A stretch of 38,930 bases of DNA from an uncultured Clostridia bacterium. Lineage in GTDB: Bacteria > Bacillota > Clostridia > Oscillospirales > Ruminococcaceae. Location: contig CANQKW010000013.1 in NCBI GenBank assembly GCA_947624555.1, positions 1 to 38,930 on the forward strand, given 5' to 3'. The translations under genes and the position numbers were made by a program. Of this stretch, positions 1 to 7,382 are shown piece after piece. Numbering within the stretch: position 1 is the first letter of the stretch; each line of letters starts with the position of its first letter. The notes under the pieces were generated by a model, which was given only the letters and a program-made list of their open reading frames with translations, ran no database searches and was not told the origin of the DNA.

Positions 1-1
1 A

Positions 2-73
2 GAGTTTTTGACAGGTTTATTTAACGCCATGTATGAGGAACTGCCGGCGCCAAAACCGAAAAAGAAAAAATAA
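2..73 (+). CDS. C-terminal end of an unidentified protein (partial)
   Basis: An open frame enters from the left edge and ends at TAA 71-73, giving 23 residues that finish in a proline/lysine tail (ELPAPKPKKKK). The lysine-rich end is typical of many basic proteins and is too little to assign a family. Everything 5' of it lies outside the window. The following 460 bases hold no convincing gene, so this gene closes a transcription unit or marks the edge of the degraded accessory region. Confidence 0.4.
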   Translation, partial: EFLTGLFNAMYEELPAPKPKKKK

Positions 74-537
74 GCAACTTCCGGTTTATTAAACTTGTGT
101 ATATTTAATACACCAAAACGACGATGAATTTCAATATGTTTTTATTTATCAAAATGACATCTAATATAATGTGTCAAATTCTGAAATTTGCAGAGATATT
201 TGATTTTTACGAATGAATTTTAATAAATGTGTTTTTATGGAGTTGTGGTATCGGAAAGCGTAATTTGCAAAATCCCGGTCGGCAAGCTCCGAGAAACGCA
301 TATTTTCGATGTTCACGAAAATACTCCCCAATACCAACGGCATTACAGAACGTATCGAGCGTAACACAGCACTCCACAGGGTCAGCAACCGAGCAAATCA
401 GCTTTATATACAATTTACATCTTGAATTTTGCCTATATTAAACGCTGTAAATAGTTTCAATTATTGTTTCATGCACGATCGGATTTTGAAAATGCCGATA
501 ATGTTGATAGTTCAGAAAAAGTGCATACATAAGGACT
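74..537. other. Gene-poor AT-rich stretch
   Basis: No convincing gene lies here. Several overlapping short ORFs of 60-75 codons occur on both strands (161-441). None has a good ribosome binding site or recognisable motif, and their overlap suggests chance ORFs or decayed sequence. The stretch ends where methyltransferase-like sequence begins, and it may contain the lost 5' part of that gene, decayed beyond recognition. Confidence 0.4.
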
Positions 538-1181
538 GTGAGAGTAGCTTTGATTACGGCGGAATCGAAGTTACAGATTATGAAAATTAAACAAAAATAT
601 CCGTCAAAACGTCTTGCATCTCTGCTCTATTCAGCTGATAAGAGTGCTAATACCGTAGGCCATTACGATGCTTACATAAAGGGACACGATATTTCTGACA
701 CATTTATATTTGATCTTATTACTCCATATAAAACAAAAAAGTCGCAAATAGCTATAATAAGTTCGCTCACAAGCTGAAATGCGATATAGTTTATATTGAT
801 CCACCCTACAATTCAAGGCAGTATAGCAGATTTTATCATGTTCTCGAGAACATCACCTGTTGGCGAAAGCCTGAGCTTCACGGAGTAGCGTTAAAGCCTG
901 CTCCTGAAAACATGAGCGACTACTGCCGCAATAAAGCCAAAATAGTATTCAAGGAGCTTATTGACAGCCTTGATTGCAAATATATTGTTGTTTCGTATAA
1001 TAATACCTACGAATCAAAGAGCAGTTCTTCAAAAAACAAAATGACGCTTGAAGATATTGAAACTGCTCTATCCGCAAGAGGAGAAGTTCAGCGATTTGAA
1101 ACGTCACACAACTTCTTCAATGCAGGAAAAACCGATTTTAACGACCATAAAGAACTGATTTTTATTGTTAAAGTGAAGTGA
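538..1181 (+). pseudogene. Degraded adenine-specific DNA methyltransferase (first MTase of an R-M system)
   Basis: Two reading frames together give the C-terminal two thirds of a DNA adenine methyltransferase of the COG3392 type. Frame one, from 538, carries a stretch around SADKSANTVGHYDAYIKGHD. About position 730-770 homology moves to a second frame containing DPPYNSRQYSRFYHVLENI, the catalytic DPPY motif IV and its flank, then NMSDYCRNKA, SYNNTYESKS and FNAGKTDFNDHKE up to TGA 1179-1181. The N-terminal SAM-binding part is not seen. A stop (729-731) in the second frame and the frame change make this a pseudogene. Six bases separate its stop from the ATG of a second methyltransferase remnant. 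Such pairs are known for type IIS systems with asymmetric sites, where each enzyme modifies one strand. The family call is by motif recognition. Confidence 0.75.
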
Positions 1182-1186
1182 TTACT

Positions 1187-1850
1187 ATGAAAACTCAGAT
1201 AGCTGCTTCTTTCAGAAGGTCTCCATTCTTTTATGTAGGGGATTTAAGCTCGTTCCACAGCTTAAAGAACATTTCCCAATTGATATTGACAGGTTCATAG
1301 AGCCTTTTTGCGGTGGCGGCAGTGTATTTCTTAATGTTGATGCCGAAAGTTATCTTGTTAATGATATAGACAGCTACATGATAGCCCTGCATAAACTTTT
1401 ATTTGATTACAGTAACGATGTTGACAGTTTCTGGAGCAGACCGACGGATATTATCAATGACTATGGTCTTTCTGCTTCTTTCCTGGGCAGGGCTGTTCCT
1501 GACGAATATAAAGTCAACTTTGTAAAAACTTACTATGCTAAGTATAATAAAGAGGCATATATGAAGCTCAGAGCTGATTTTAACAACGATAAGTCCGACC
1601 TGTTGAAACTCTATGTGTTGCTAATCTATGGCTTTAACAGTATGCTGAGGTTTAACGGCAATAGAGATTTCAATCTGCCTGTAGGAAATGTTGACTTTAA
1701 TCAGAATGTAGTAAACGCTCTTAATGCGTATTTTGAGTATGTATCTGAAAAGGATATTGAGTTATTCAATATGGACTTTGAAGATTTTCTTGATAAAATA
1801 GAGCCGACTACCGATGACTTTATTTATCTTGATCCGCCATTATGCAGGCA
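1187..1850 (+). pseudogene. Truncated, frameshifted D12-class DNA adenine methyltransferase (second MTase)
   Basis: ATG 1187 opens a frame reading SFRRSPFFYVGD, the usual N-terminus of D12-class (Dam-like) methyltransferases. Around 1243-1246 the frame changes, with a short deletion where the family normally has a KYK-like motif. It continues as KLVPQLKEHFP, then FIEPFCGGGSVFLN (SAM-binding motif I), NDID, and finally FIYLDPP (motif IV, about 1826-1840). The expected Tyr and all following C-terminal sequence are missing. Right after DPP the sequence changes to what looks like the end of a different protein, so a deletion appears to have joined the two. The protein would be inactive because motif IV is incomplete. 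Confidence 0.75.
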
Positions 1851-2093
1851 AGGACACAAGCTACCAATGAAATGCCTGCAATTACAAGGCATCTGGCAGA
1901 AGCTATCGAGAAATATCCTGATACAAAGGTATTTACGCTTTTTATAGCACCTGCACTTCATGCTGATACAATCTATATGGCGAAATTCTCTAAGTTTCAG
2001 TATAATGTTGATATTATAACGCTTAATATCAAGGATTTTATTGAGAAGCTCGGTGAAGTAGTACATATTCTGGATTTTGTTGAGAATAATTAA
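1842..2093 (+). pseudogene. C-terminal remnant of a probable type II restriction endonuclease
   Basis: An open frame of 83 codons begins at the deletion joint and ends at TAA 2091-2093. It contains MPAITRHLAEAIEKYP, KVFTLFIAPALHADTIYMAK and a helical end rich in Ile and Leu. This resembles the C-terminal part of type II restriction endonucleases that sit beside paired adenine methyltransferases (AlwI/FokI-like neighbourhoods). The exact family is a guess. Most of the enzyme, including any catalytic PD-(D/E)XK core, is absent. Together with the two methyltransferase remnants this is a dead R-M locus: M1, M2, then the tail of R. Confidence 0.5.
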
Positions 2094-2167
2094 TCAAGAA
2101 TATAAATATGCTTAAAGTTATGGGTCGGTATGATTTATGTTCTGAAATTGAAATTAGGTGATTTATT

Positions 2168-4003
2168 ATGATAAAAGAGATACATATCAAAAATTTCAAA
2201 TCTATTTTAGATTTAAGAATTAAAACAGATAAACAGTTTAATATTATTATTGGCGAAAACAACATCGGCAAAACTACAATATTTGAAGCAATTCACCTTT
2301 GGAAGATTTGTTACGAAGCAAATATTCAAAAGCGAAATAAGAAATTGTTTTATTCGAATCCGAAAAATATAAATTTCGCAGACAATGAGTATTTACGTGT
2401 TTTTGAAGATAAAGATTTATTTAATGCGGAAAATTATAAAGAAAATCAGGATATATTTATCAAAATATGTTTGGATTTCAAAGGAAACGATTATAACCTT
2501 GGCTTTAAAATATCAAAAGTAAAAGGATTGGATAATGCCTATTTGCAAGTTGAATATATTGACAAATCTCAATTTATGGCTTTTTCAAATGCTGTATATC
2601 CCGAATCTTTTAACCTAACAAATGTTATATTAATATGTGAGTCAAGACCTATTGCCAATATAGTTGCTAAAGAGCCGTATATGTATAAAGCTCAGATATT
2701 AGATAAATTACGTCGCGGAAAAGGTTATGAGGTTCTTAGAAATAAGATTATCAAATCCGATCAAGAAGATTTTGCAAAACATATGAGTGATATCATGGGA
2801 AAGGATTATACATTTTCAGAAGTCGATAAAGATAATAAAACCTATATAAGATTAATGGTAAACGGCACAAATATTCTTTCTCAGGGAAGTGGATTTTTAC
2901 AGATTGCAGAAATATTTTCTTCTCTTGAATACTCAGCTGAATCTGATTTGAGCGTTTTATTGATTGATGAACCAGATTCACATATTCATATATCGTTACA
3001 AAGAAAACTAATAGATGAGTTAAGAGGCATATCAAAAAGCCAGGTCTTTATAATTACACATAATGAAAAATTTATAAATTATATTCCTGATGAAGAAATA
3101 TTATATATTGATGCCAGAAGAAAACAAAGTGGAATCATCGAACATCTTCAAAATGGATATAAAAATCTGATACTTAAAGGATTGAGTGGAACAATAGAAA
3201 GAATTGATGAACTAAGAAATGCTAAAACTATAATTTTATGTGAAGGCGAAACAGATGTAAAGTTTATCAGAAAAAGCATGGATCGATATTCAACATTAAA
3301 TAACATTGAAATTCCAAATATTTATATAGAACAACTACATGGTATAGACACTTTGTATGATAAATTACTTTCGTATTCAAGAGCATATGATGATTTGATA
3401 CAAGATGATGTAAGGTGGATTGTTTTAAGGGATTCAGACTGTTTGCCATTAGATATGCAAAGTAAGTCAACAAAAAAATGCCTAAAATATATAACAGGTG
3501 ATTCAAAAGAAATTCTTTATCAAAACGGATATGGCGTTGAATCTATATTCGTAACAGAAATAAATAAACTGTGTTCATTACTCATTAAGTATTACAATAT
3601 TCCATAAGATATTCGCAGCGACTTAACAACCAAAATAGAACAGGTCAAAGAAGAATATTCAAATAATATTTGTGATTTTACTTCAGACTTATATAAAGAA
3701 TTAAAAAAACATTTTGACAGACAAATACAAAAACGTTCTGAATATAAAGAAATCAGTTTTGAAGCATTCTTAGGCCCAATTGCTAGAAACAGTGGTAAAA
3801 TACAGTATATTTTCACGAAAAAAATAACAAATTTATTCTTAACGGAAATTCATTCATTCTTATCTGGTAGATATCAGATTAGTAAAGATGCGTTAAATAG
3901 TTCTACAATCATCGATTATTATCTTGACAATTTGGATTTGATTGAAGATTTTTATGAATGCCATTTGGAGATTATTCGAAAAATACTGAATGAAAATATT
4001 TGA
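2168..4003 (+). pseudogene. OLD-like AAA ATPase with TOPRIM domain, interrupted by one in-frame stop
   Basis: The frame from ATG 2168 runs 479 codons to TAA 3605-3607, then continues without any other stop to TGA 4001-4003, giving 611 codons plus one nonsense codon. The N-terminus has the SMC/RecF-type start IKNFKSI and Walker A GENNIGKT (residues 29-36). Walker B LLIDEPDSH lies near residue 265 and is followed by the ITHNEKF switch. A TOPRIM domain follows, with LCEGETD near residue 358 and the acidic pair in LRDSDC near 421. The part after the stop (DIRSDLTTKIEQVKEEY onward) is a lysine-rich helical tail that matches the gene in composition. OLD-family proteins are nucleases, several of them anti-phage (for example GajA of Gabija), but no helicase partner is seen here. 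The gene is strikingly AT-rich, which suggests recent transfer. It is either a fresh nonsense mutant or a truncated yet functional protein. Confidence 0.75.
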
Positions 4004-4028
4004 TAGTCTATGAAACTTTTAATATAAA

Positions 4029-4057
4029 AGCAGCCGTACCTTTTAGACGCAGCTGCT
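4029..4057 (-). terminator. Possible terminator at the end of the 4043-4297 ORF
   Basis: AGCAGC (4029-4034) pairs with GCTGCT (4052-4057) around a 17-base loop. Read on the minus strand the stem is followed by TTTTATATT. The stop codon of the minus-strand ORF sits inside the loop. The stem is only 6 bp, so the call is weak. Confidence 0.3.
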
Positions 4058-4297
4058 CAAATCATCAAATATAAACCATAACCCCAAGCTCCGTTTCTTT
4101 CGCAATGCAGAAAAGCGATCCTCCGGATTGAACGTTTCCTCAGTATCACCGTTGATGACGGCTTTCCTAAATATCATTAAAGTGTTTTTGATCTTATCTC
4201 TATTGGCACCCTTGCGAAGCCTGTCAAATGCAGCCTTGTATGTTTTGTCAGTATTATTTATTCCGGATAGACAAAACAGGTCATAATCTCTCCGCAC
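4043..4297 (-). CDS. Small hypothetical protein or remnant
   Basis: A minus-strand frame of 84 codons starts at GTG 4297 and ends at TAA 4043-4045. The product is basic in its first half (DRLRKGANRDKIKN) and ends with a hydrophobic patch (SLGLWFIFDD). No family is recognised. There is no clear ribosome binding site before the GTG, so this may be the 3' part of a decayed gene. The hairpin at its stop is mild support for it having been a real gene. It lies opposite in direction to the flanking accessory genes. Confidence 0.25.
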   Translation of the reverse strand: MRRDYDLFCLSGINNTDKTYKAAFDRLRKGANRDKIKNTLMIFRKAVINGDTEETFNPEDRFSALRKKRSLGLWFIFDDLSSCV

Positions 4298-4874
4298 ATA
4301 TCAAATTGAATGCAGAGATGTGCCAACGCAATTGGTCAACTTTTGGTCAATAAAATTCCAAAAACATATGAAAAATTGCAGCAAGAAAAGCCTTTACAAA
4401 TTGCTTACACATCACTGAAAGCTTAGAAATATGATGTTACAGCAAAACGGCATAAATAATGAGGTAAACTCGAAGAGATAATTTTCACTTTTTCGGAATG
4501 CCATGGTTCGGCAATTTTCTGACCTGTCAATTGTACATCGGTCTTTATTTGGTTTGTATCAAAGGATTTTACAGAGCTGCTTTGATTTTGGGGCGGCTCT
4601 CGGTTCTTGCAAAAGCAGCATGATAAAATCTGTGCTTTTGAGCTGAAGAACCAAAACCTGCTTTGAAATATCTCTTCTTTTCTGCTATTATAACCCGACA
4701 AAAACTGCAAATCAATGCAATCTTCAAAAAACGGCTCATCTTTCACATAATGCGACTGTGTCTTTTGTTCTTGCGACAGTAATAACTGACAGATGCAGAG
4801 AAATATCAAAAAGGTCAGCCATTCCGTTGGCTGCCTAAAAATTAAACAAATCAGGATTTGTAGGTGAAATTTTT
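4298..4874. other. Accessory spacer without a supported gene
   Basis: A 577-base AT-rich stretch. One minus-strand ORF of 128 codons (4423-4809) spans most of it. It starts in a run of Cys and Leu, has no clear ribosome binding site and shows no motif, so I do not call it. AAAAGCA/TGCTTTT near 4610-4645 can form a weak hairpin. The repeated phrase TTGGTCAACTTTTGGTCAA at about 4334-4352 is a short direct repeat that could be an integration scar, but nothing confirms this. Confidence 0.3.
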
Positions 4875-5274
4875 ATGGAAGCAAGACTTGAATATTGTGG
4901 TAATTATATAGAAATCACAAATTTTCACCACTCTGTTGATGACGAAAAAAATGGGAATCCTCATAATTGTTCATTTTATATTAAAGTGAAATCAAGCGTG
5001 TTCTCCGGTATTGCGGACGGCTGTGAATATGATTATCATGAGCTGCAGAAATTCATTAAAGCTCTGGAAGAAATGCTCTCATTTAAAAGATAAAGAAGTA
5101 ATGTTTGTCGAAATAGGGTATGGGAATATGATCAAATTCAATTGCGACAGAACAGGACACATAATTGTATCCGGCGATATACAAAGCGGTATAGGCGACC
5201 ATGTGCTAAAATTTGAATTTCTGACAGACCATACAATTTTTCCGGAATTTATAAAGGAACTGAAACGCTTGTAA
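4875..5274 (+). pseudogene. Frameshifted small protein resembling WapI-family immunity proteins
   Basis: Two overlapping frames make one protein of about 130 residues. The first starts at ATG 4875 (MEARLEYCGNYIEITNFHHS) and stops at TAA 5091-5093 just after EEMLSFKR. The second carries on with KEVMFVEIGYGNMIKFN to EFIKELKRL and stops at 5274. Removing one T near 5091 would join them smoothly (SFKR-KEVMF), so a +1 insertion is the likely lesion. The length, mixed beta pattern and C-terminal phrase DHTIFPEFIKEL resemble WapI-type immunity proteins, which neutralise polymorphic toxins. That assignment is from memory of the family and is tentative. No toxin gene lies next to it, so it would be an orphan immunity gene. 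Nine bases before ATG 4875 the sequence GTAGGTGAAATTTTT gives a weak ribosome binding site. Confidence 0.55.
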
Positions 5275-5352
5275 ATTCTGATGTATCATTCATTAAAAAT
5301 TGCTAAAAATCAACTATTTGTGTGACACAGCCTTTTTATTTAAAACAGATTT

Positions 5353-6210
5353 TCAGCCAAAAAGTTTTTTATTACGTGCAAGCTGTGCATATTTTTCGAG
5401 ATTAAGCTCCTCCGCTCTTGCGGTAGGTTTTATTTCAAGCTCTTCAAAAATCTCTTCGAGCATTTTCTTGTCAACGCCTAATGCCACGGAAAGAGGATTG
5501 ACAAGCTGTTTTCTACGCTGAGAAAAGCCTGCCCTTATCATCTTGAACAGCCGCTTTTCCTCGTCATCGGAAAGAAGACGCTCGCTTTTTATGTCAAGCC
5601 GTATTACCGCACTGTCAACGTTCGGTGAAGGCATAAAACTGCCTCTGTTTACACGAAAAAGTATTTTCGGCGTGCTGTAATACCTTACGGCGTAAGAAAC
5701 GGCTCCGCACTCCCTTGTGGCAGGAGAGGCGCAAATTCTGTCCGCAGCCTCTTTCTGCACCATAACCGTAAGCGATTTTATCGGCAGACGCTCTTCGAGA
5801 ATTTTCATAATAACGGGAGAAGTTATATAGTAAGGAAGATTTGCACAGACGACTGCGTCAAGTCCCTCAAAATTCTCCTTAATAACATGACGCAGGTCGG
5901 TTTTAAGAACGTCGGCGAAAATTATCTTCACATTGTCAAATTCTGAAAGAGTTTCTTCCAAAACAGGTCTAAGACGCTCGTCAAGCTCTACCGCAACGAC
6001 CTTATCGCACCGCTTTGCAAGCTCTTTTGTGAGAACGCCGACGCCTGTGCCTATTTCGACTGCGCCGACGCCTTTTTCGCAGCCGCCCATTTCGGCTATT
6101 TTCGGGCAGACCGAAGGATTTATGAGAAAATTCTGCCCCAGCGTTTTGGAAAACGAAAACCCATGCCTTGAAAAAAGCTCTTTTATTACACCGATATCAG
6201 TCAGTTCCAT
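5353..6210 (-). CDS. rsmA: 16S rRNA (adenine1518-N6/adenine1519-N6)-dimethyltransferase
   Basis: RsmA (KsgA) transfers four methyl groups from SAM to two adjacent adenines in the helix 45 loop of 16S rRNA late in small-subunit assembly. The protein shows the family entry SKTLGQNFLINPSVC, the SAM-binding motif AVEIGTGVGVLTKELA, the acidic loop VAVELDERL, motif IV NLPYYITSPVI with the catalytic Asn, and a C-terminal helical domain with FSQRRKQLVN. ATG 6210 gives 285 residues, normal for the family, with the start aligned to relatives (MELTDIGVIKELF). An in-frame TTG at 6225 would overlap the upstream dCMP deaminase stop by 4 bases and is the alternative start. The gene is third in a unit with the TPR-like gene and the deaminase. 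Confidence 0.95.
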   Translation of the reverse strand: MELTDIGVIKELFSRHGFSFSKTLGQNFLINPSVCPKIAEMGGCEKGVGAVEIGTGVGVLTKELAKRCDKVVAVELDERLRPVLEETLSEFDNVKIIFADVLKTDLRHVIKENFEGLDAVVCANLPYYITSPVIMKILEERLPIKSLTVMVQKEAADRICASPATRECGAVSYAVRYYSTPKILFRVNRGSFMPSPNVDSAVIRLDIKSERLLSDDEEKRLFKMIRAGFSQRRKQLVNPLSVALGVDKKMLEEIFEELEIKPTARAEELNLEKYAQLARNKKLFG

Positions 6211-6221
6211 ATCAAGACCGC

Positions 6222-6713
6222 TCAATATCCGTCTGTGCCGTCAAGACTGTCGTCATTGTAGACCCATGCGCTGACGATAAATTCCTTATGCATATCGGGA
6301 GAAGTTCTGACAATGACCTTTTCAATTCCCGCATTGATGATAAGACGTTTGCACATAGAACAAGGCTCAACATTGCCCGAAAGCTCTCCTGTCTGTGCGT
6401 CAAGGCAGGCAAGGTATAAAGTCGAACCCAGCATATCCGTCCTTTTTGCGGAGATAATGCAGTTTGCCTCGGCGTGTACCGAGCGGCAAAGCTCGTACCT
6501 TTGTCCGTGAGGAATATTGAGCTTTTCACGGGTGCAGCTTTTAAGGTCGAAGCAGTTTTTTCTTCCTCTTGGCGCACCGTTGTATCCCGTCGCTATAATT
6601 TCGTCGTTTTTGACGATTATAGCGCCGAAATTTCTCCGCAGACAAGTACCTCTTTCGGCGACTGTCTGTGCAATATCAAGATAATAATTTATTTTGTCAA
6701 CACGGGATTCCAT
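6222..6713 (-). CDS. comEB: dCMP deaminase family protein
   Basis: A 163-residue zinc-dependent deaminase that converts dCMP to dUMP, feeding thymidylate synthesis. Zinc ligands are visible as HAEANCI (His plus the catalytic Glu) and EPCSMCKR (two Cys). The N-terminal half has the family phrase CLRRNFGAIIVKNDEIIATG followed by YNGAPRG. An additional CTREKLNIPHGQ segment contributes the extra Cys typical of ComEB-like proteins. Its stop lies 12 bases before the preferred rsmA start, so the two are probably co-transcribed, while 25 bases separate it from the TPR-like gene upstream. The symbol follows the Bacillus homologue, and no role in competence is implied. Confidence 0.88.
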   Translation of the reverse strand: MESRVDKINYYLDIAQTVAERGTCLRRNFGAIIVKNDEIIATGYNGAPRGRKNCFDLKSCTREKLNIPHGQRYELCRSVHAEANCIISAKRTDMLGSTLYLACLDAQTGELSGNVEPCSMCKRLIINAGIEKVIVRTSPDMHKEFIVSAWVYNDDSLDGTDGY

Positions 6714-6738
6714 AAATTCTGTCCTCTCCTGATGAAAG

Positions 6739-7170
6739 TCACTTTTTCTCTTTTGCCGTCTTATTTACGGTTTTCTTTTCCGTCGCAGCTGGCTTTTTTG
6801 CGGCGGTTTTTTTGGTTTCGGCTTTTTTGGTTTCGGTTTTTTTAGCGCCTGAAGTCTTTTTCTCCGTATCGGATTTTTTTACGGTCTTTTTTACGCTCAC
6901 CTTGCTGAGATAACCCTCTGCTATCTCGCGCTGTTTGGGAAGAGAGCCTGTCTTTATGCAGTATGAAACGACCTTGACAAACTCTTCGTTTGCCTCGTCT
7001 TTTTTGCCTAAATTTGCAAGAAGTTCTGCGAGAACGCAGCGATATTCCGTTGCGGCGGACTCGTTTTTATTTTCGGTTTCCTGGGCGATAGCCTCGTTAA
7101 GACGCTCAACGGCTTTGTCATAAGAACCCAGATTGATAAGCTGAAGAGCCACTTCAAAACTGATATTCAT
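6739..7170 (-). CDS. TPR-like protein with a lysine/alanine-rich tail
   Basis: A 143-residue protein in two parts. Residues 1-92 are helical and look like two to three tetratricopeptide-like repeats (ALQLINLGSYDKAVERLNEA, then YRCVLAELLANLGKKDEANEEF). Residues 93-143 are almost entirely Lys, Thr, Ala and Glu in repeats of the KKTETKKAETKK type, like histone H1 or HU tails, and should be disordered and nucleic-acid-binding or polyanion-binding. No specific family is recognised. It is the first gene of a unit with the deaminase and rsmA, behind a near-consensus promoter at 7217-7245. A good ribosome binding site (AGAGAGGAAAAA) precedes ATG 7170. Confidence 0.7.
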   Translation of the reverse strand: MNISFEVALQLINLGSYDKAVERLNEAIAQETENKNESAATEYRCVLAELLANLGKKDEANEEFVKVVSYCIKTGSLPKQREIAEGYLSKVSVKKTVKKSDTEKKTSGAKKTETKKAETKKTAAKKPAATEKKTVNKTAKEKK

Positions 7171-7216
7171 TGTATTTTTCCTCTCTTTCGGAAATATTCC
7201 TTAATTATTCTTTTAT

Positions 7217-7245
7217 ATTGTAACATAAATCTGCCGTTTTGTCAA
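7217..7245 (-). promoter_or_regulatory. Sigma-A promoter of the TPR-comEB-rsmA unit
   Basis: On the minus strand TTGACA (7245-7240) and TACAAT (7222-7217) are 17 bases apart, and a TG lies one base before the -10. It directs the minus-strand unit beginning at 7170. Confidence 0.75.
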
Positions 7246-7300
7246 ACAATTTCGTTAAATCTCCCGAAAAAATTATTTTTTCCCATAAACCTTTGCTTGC

Positions 7301-7330
7301 TTGCGACAGAATTTTTCCTGATTTTATGCT
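7301..7330 (+). promoter_or_regulatory. Possible spoIIE promoter with a Spo0A-like box
   Basis: TTGCGA (7301-7306) and TATGCT (7325-7330) are 18 bases apart, upstream of spoIIE. The -35 overlaps TGTCGCA on the opposite strand (7303-7309), one mismatch from the Spo0A box TGTCGAA. In Bacillus, spoIIE is transcribed by sigma-A with Spo0A, which makes this arrangement plausible. It is an inference from one weak match. Confidence 0.35.
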
Positions 7331-7382
7331 ATTATTTAGGGAGAATACAAAATTCGGGGATATAAAAACGGGGGATAAAAAA

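Noticed and set aside
161-441. Overlapping ORFs of 60-75 codons on both strands
   Set aside because: No motif, no ribosome binding site and mutual overlap; most likely chance ORFs in decayed sequence.
2168-4003. Complete Gabija or PARIS defence system
   Set aside because: ATPase and TOPRIM are present in one gene, but no UvrD-like helicase (GajB) or separate AriB-type partner lies next to it.
4334-4352. TTGGTCAACTTTTGGTCAA short direct repeat as an attachment site
   Set aside because: No integrase gene and no second copy seen at the other edge of the accessory region.
4423-4809. 128-codon minus-strand ORF
   Set aside because: Cys/Ser/Gln-rich, no ribosome binding site and no family resemblance; not enough to call a gene.
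7240-7246. TGTCAAA as a Spo0A box for spoIIE
   Set aside because: It is better explained as the -35 of the minus-strand TPR-comEB-rsmA promoter.
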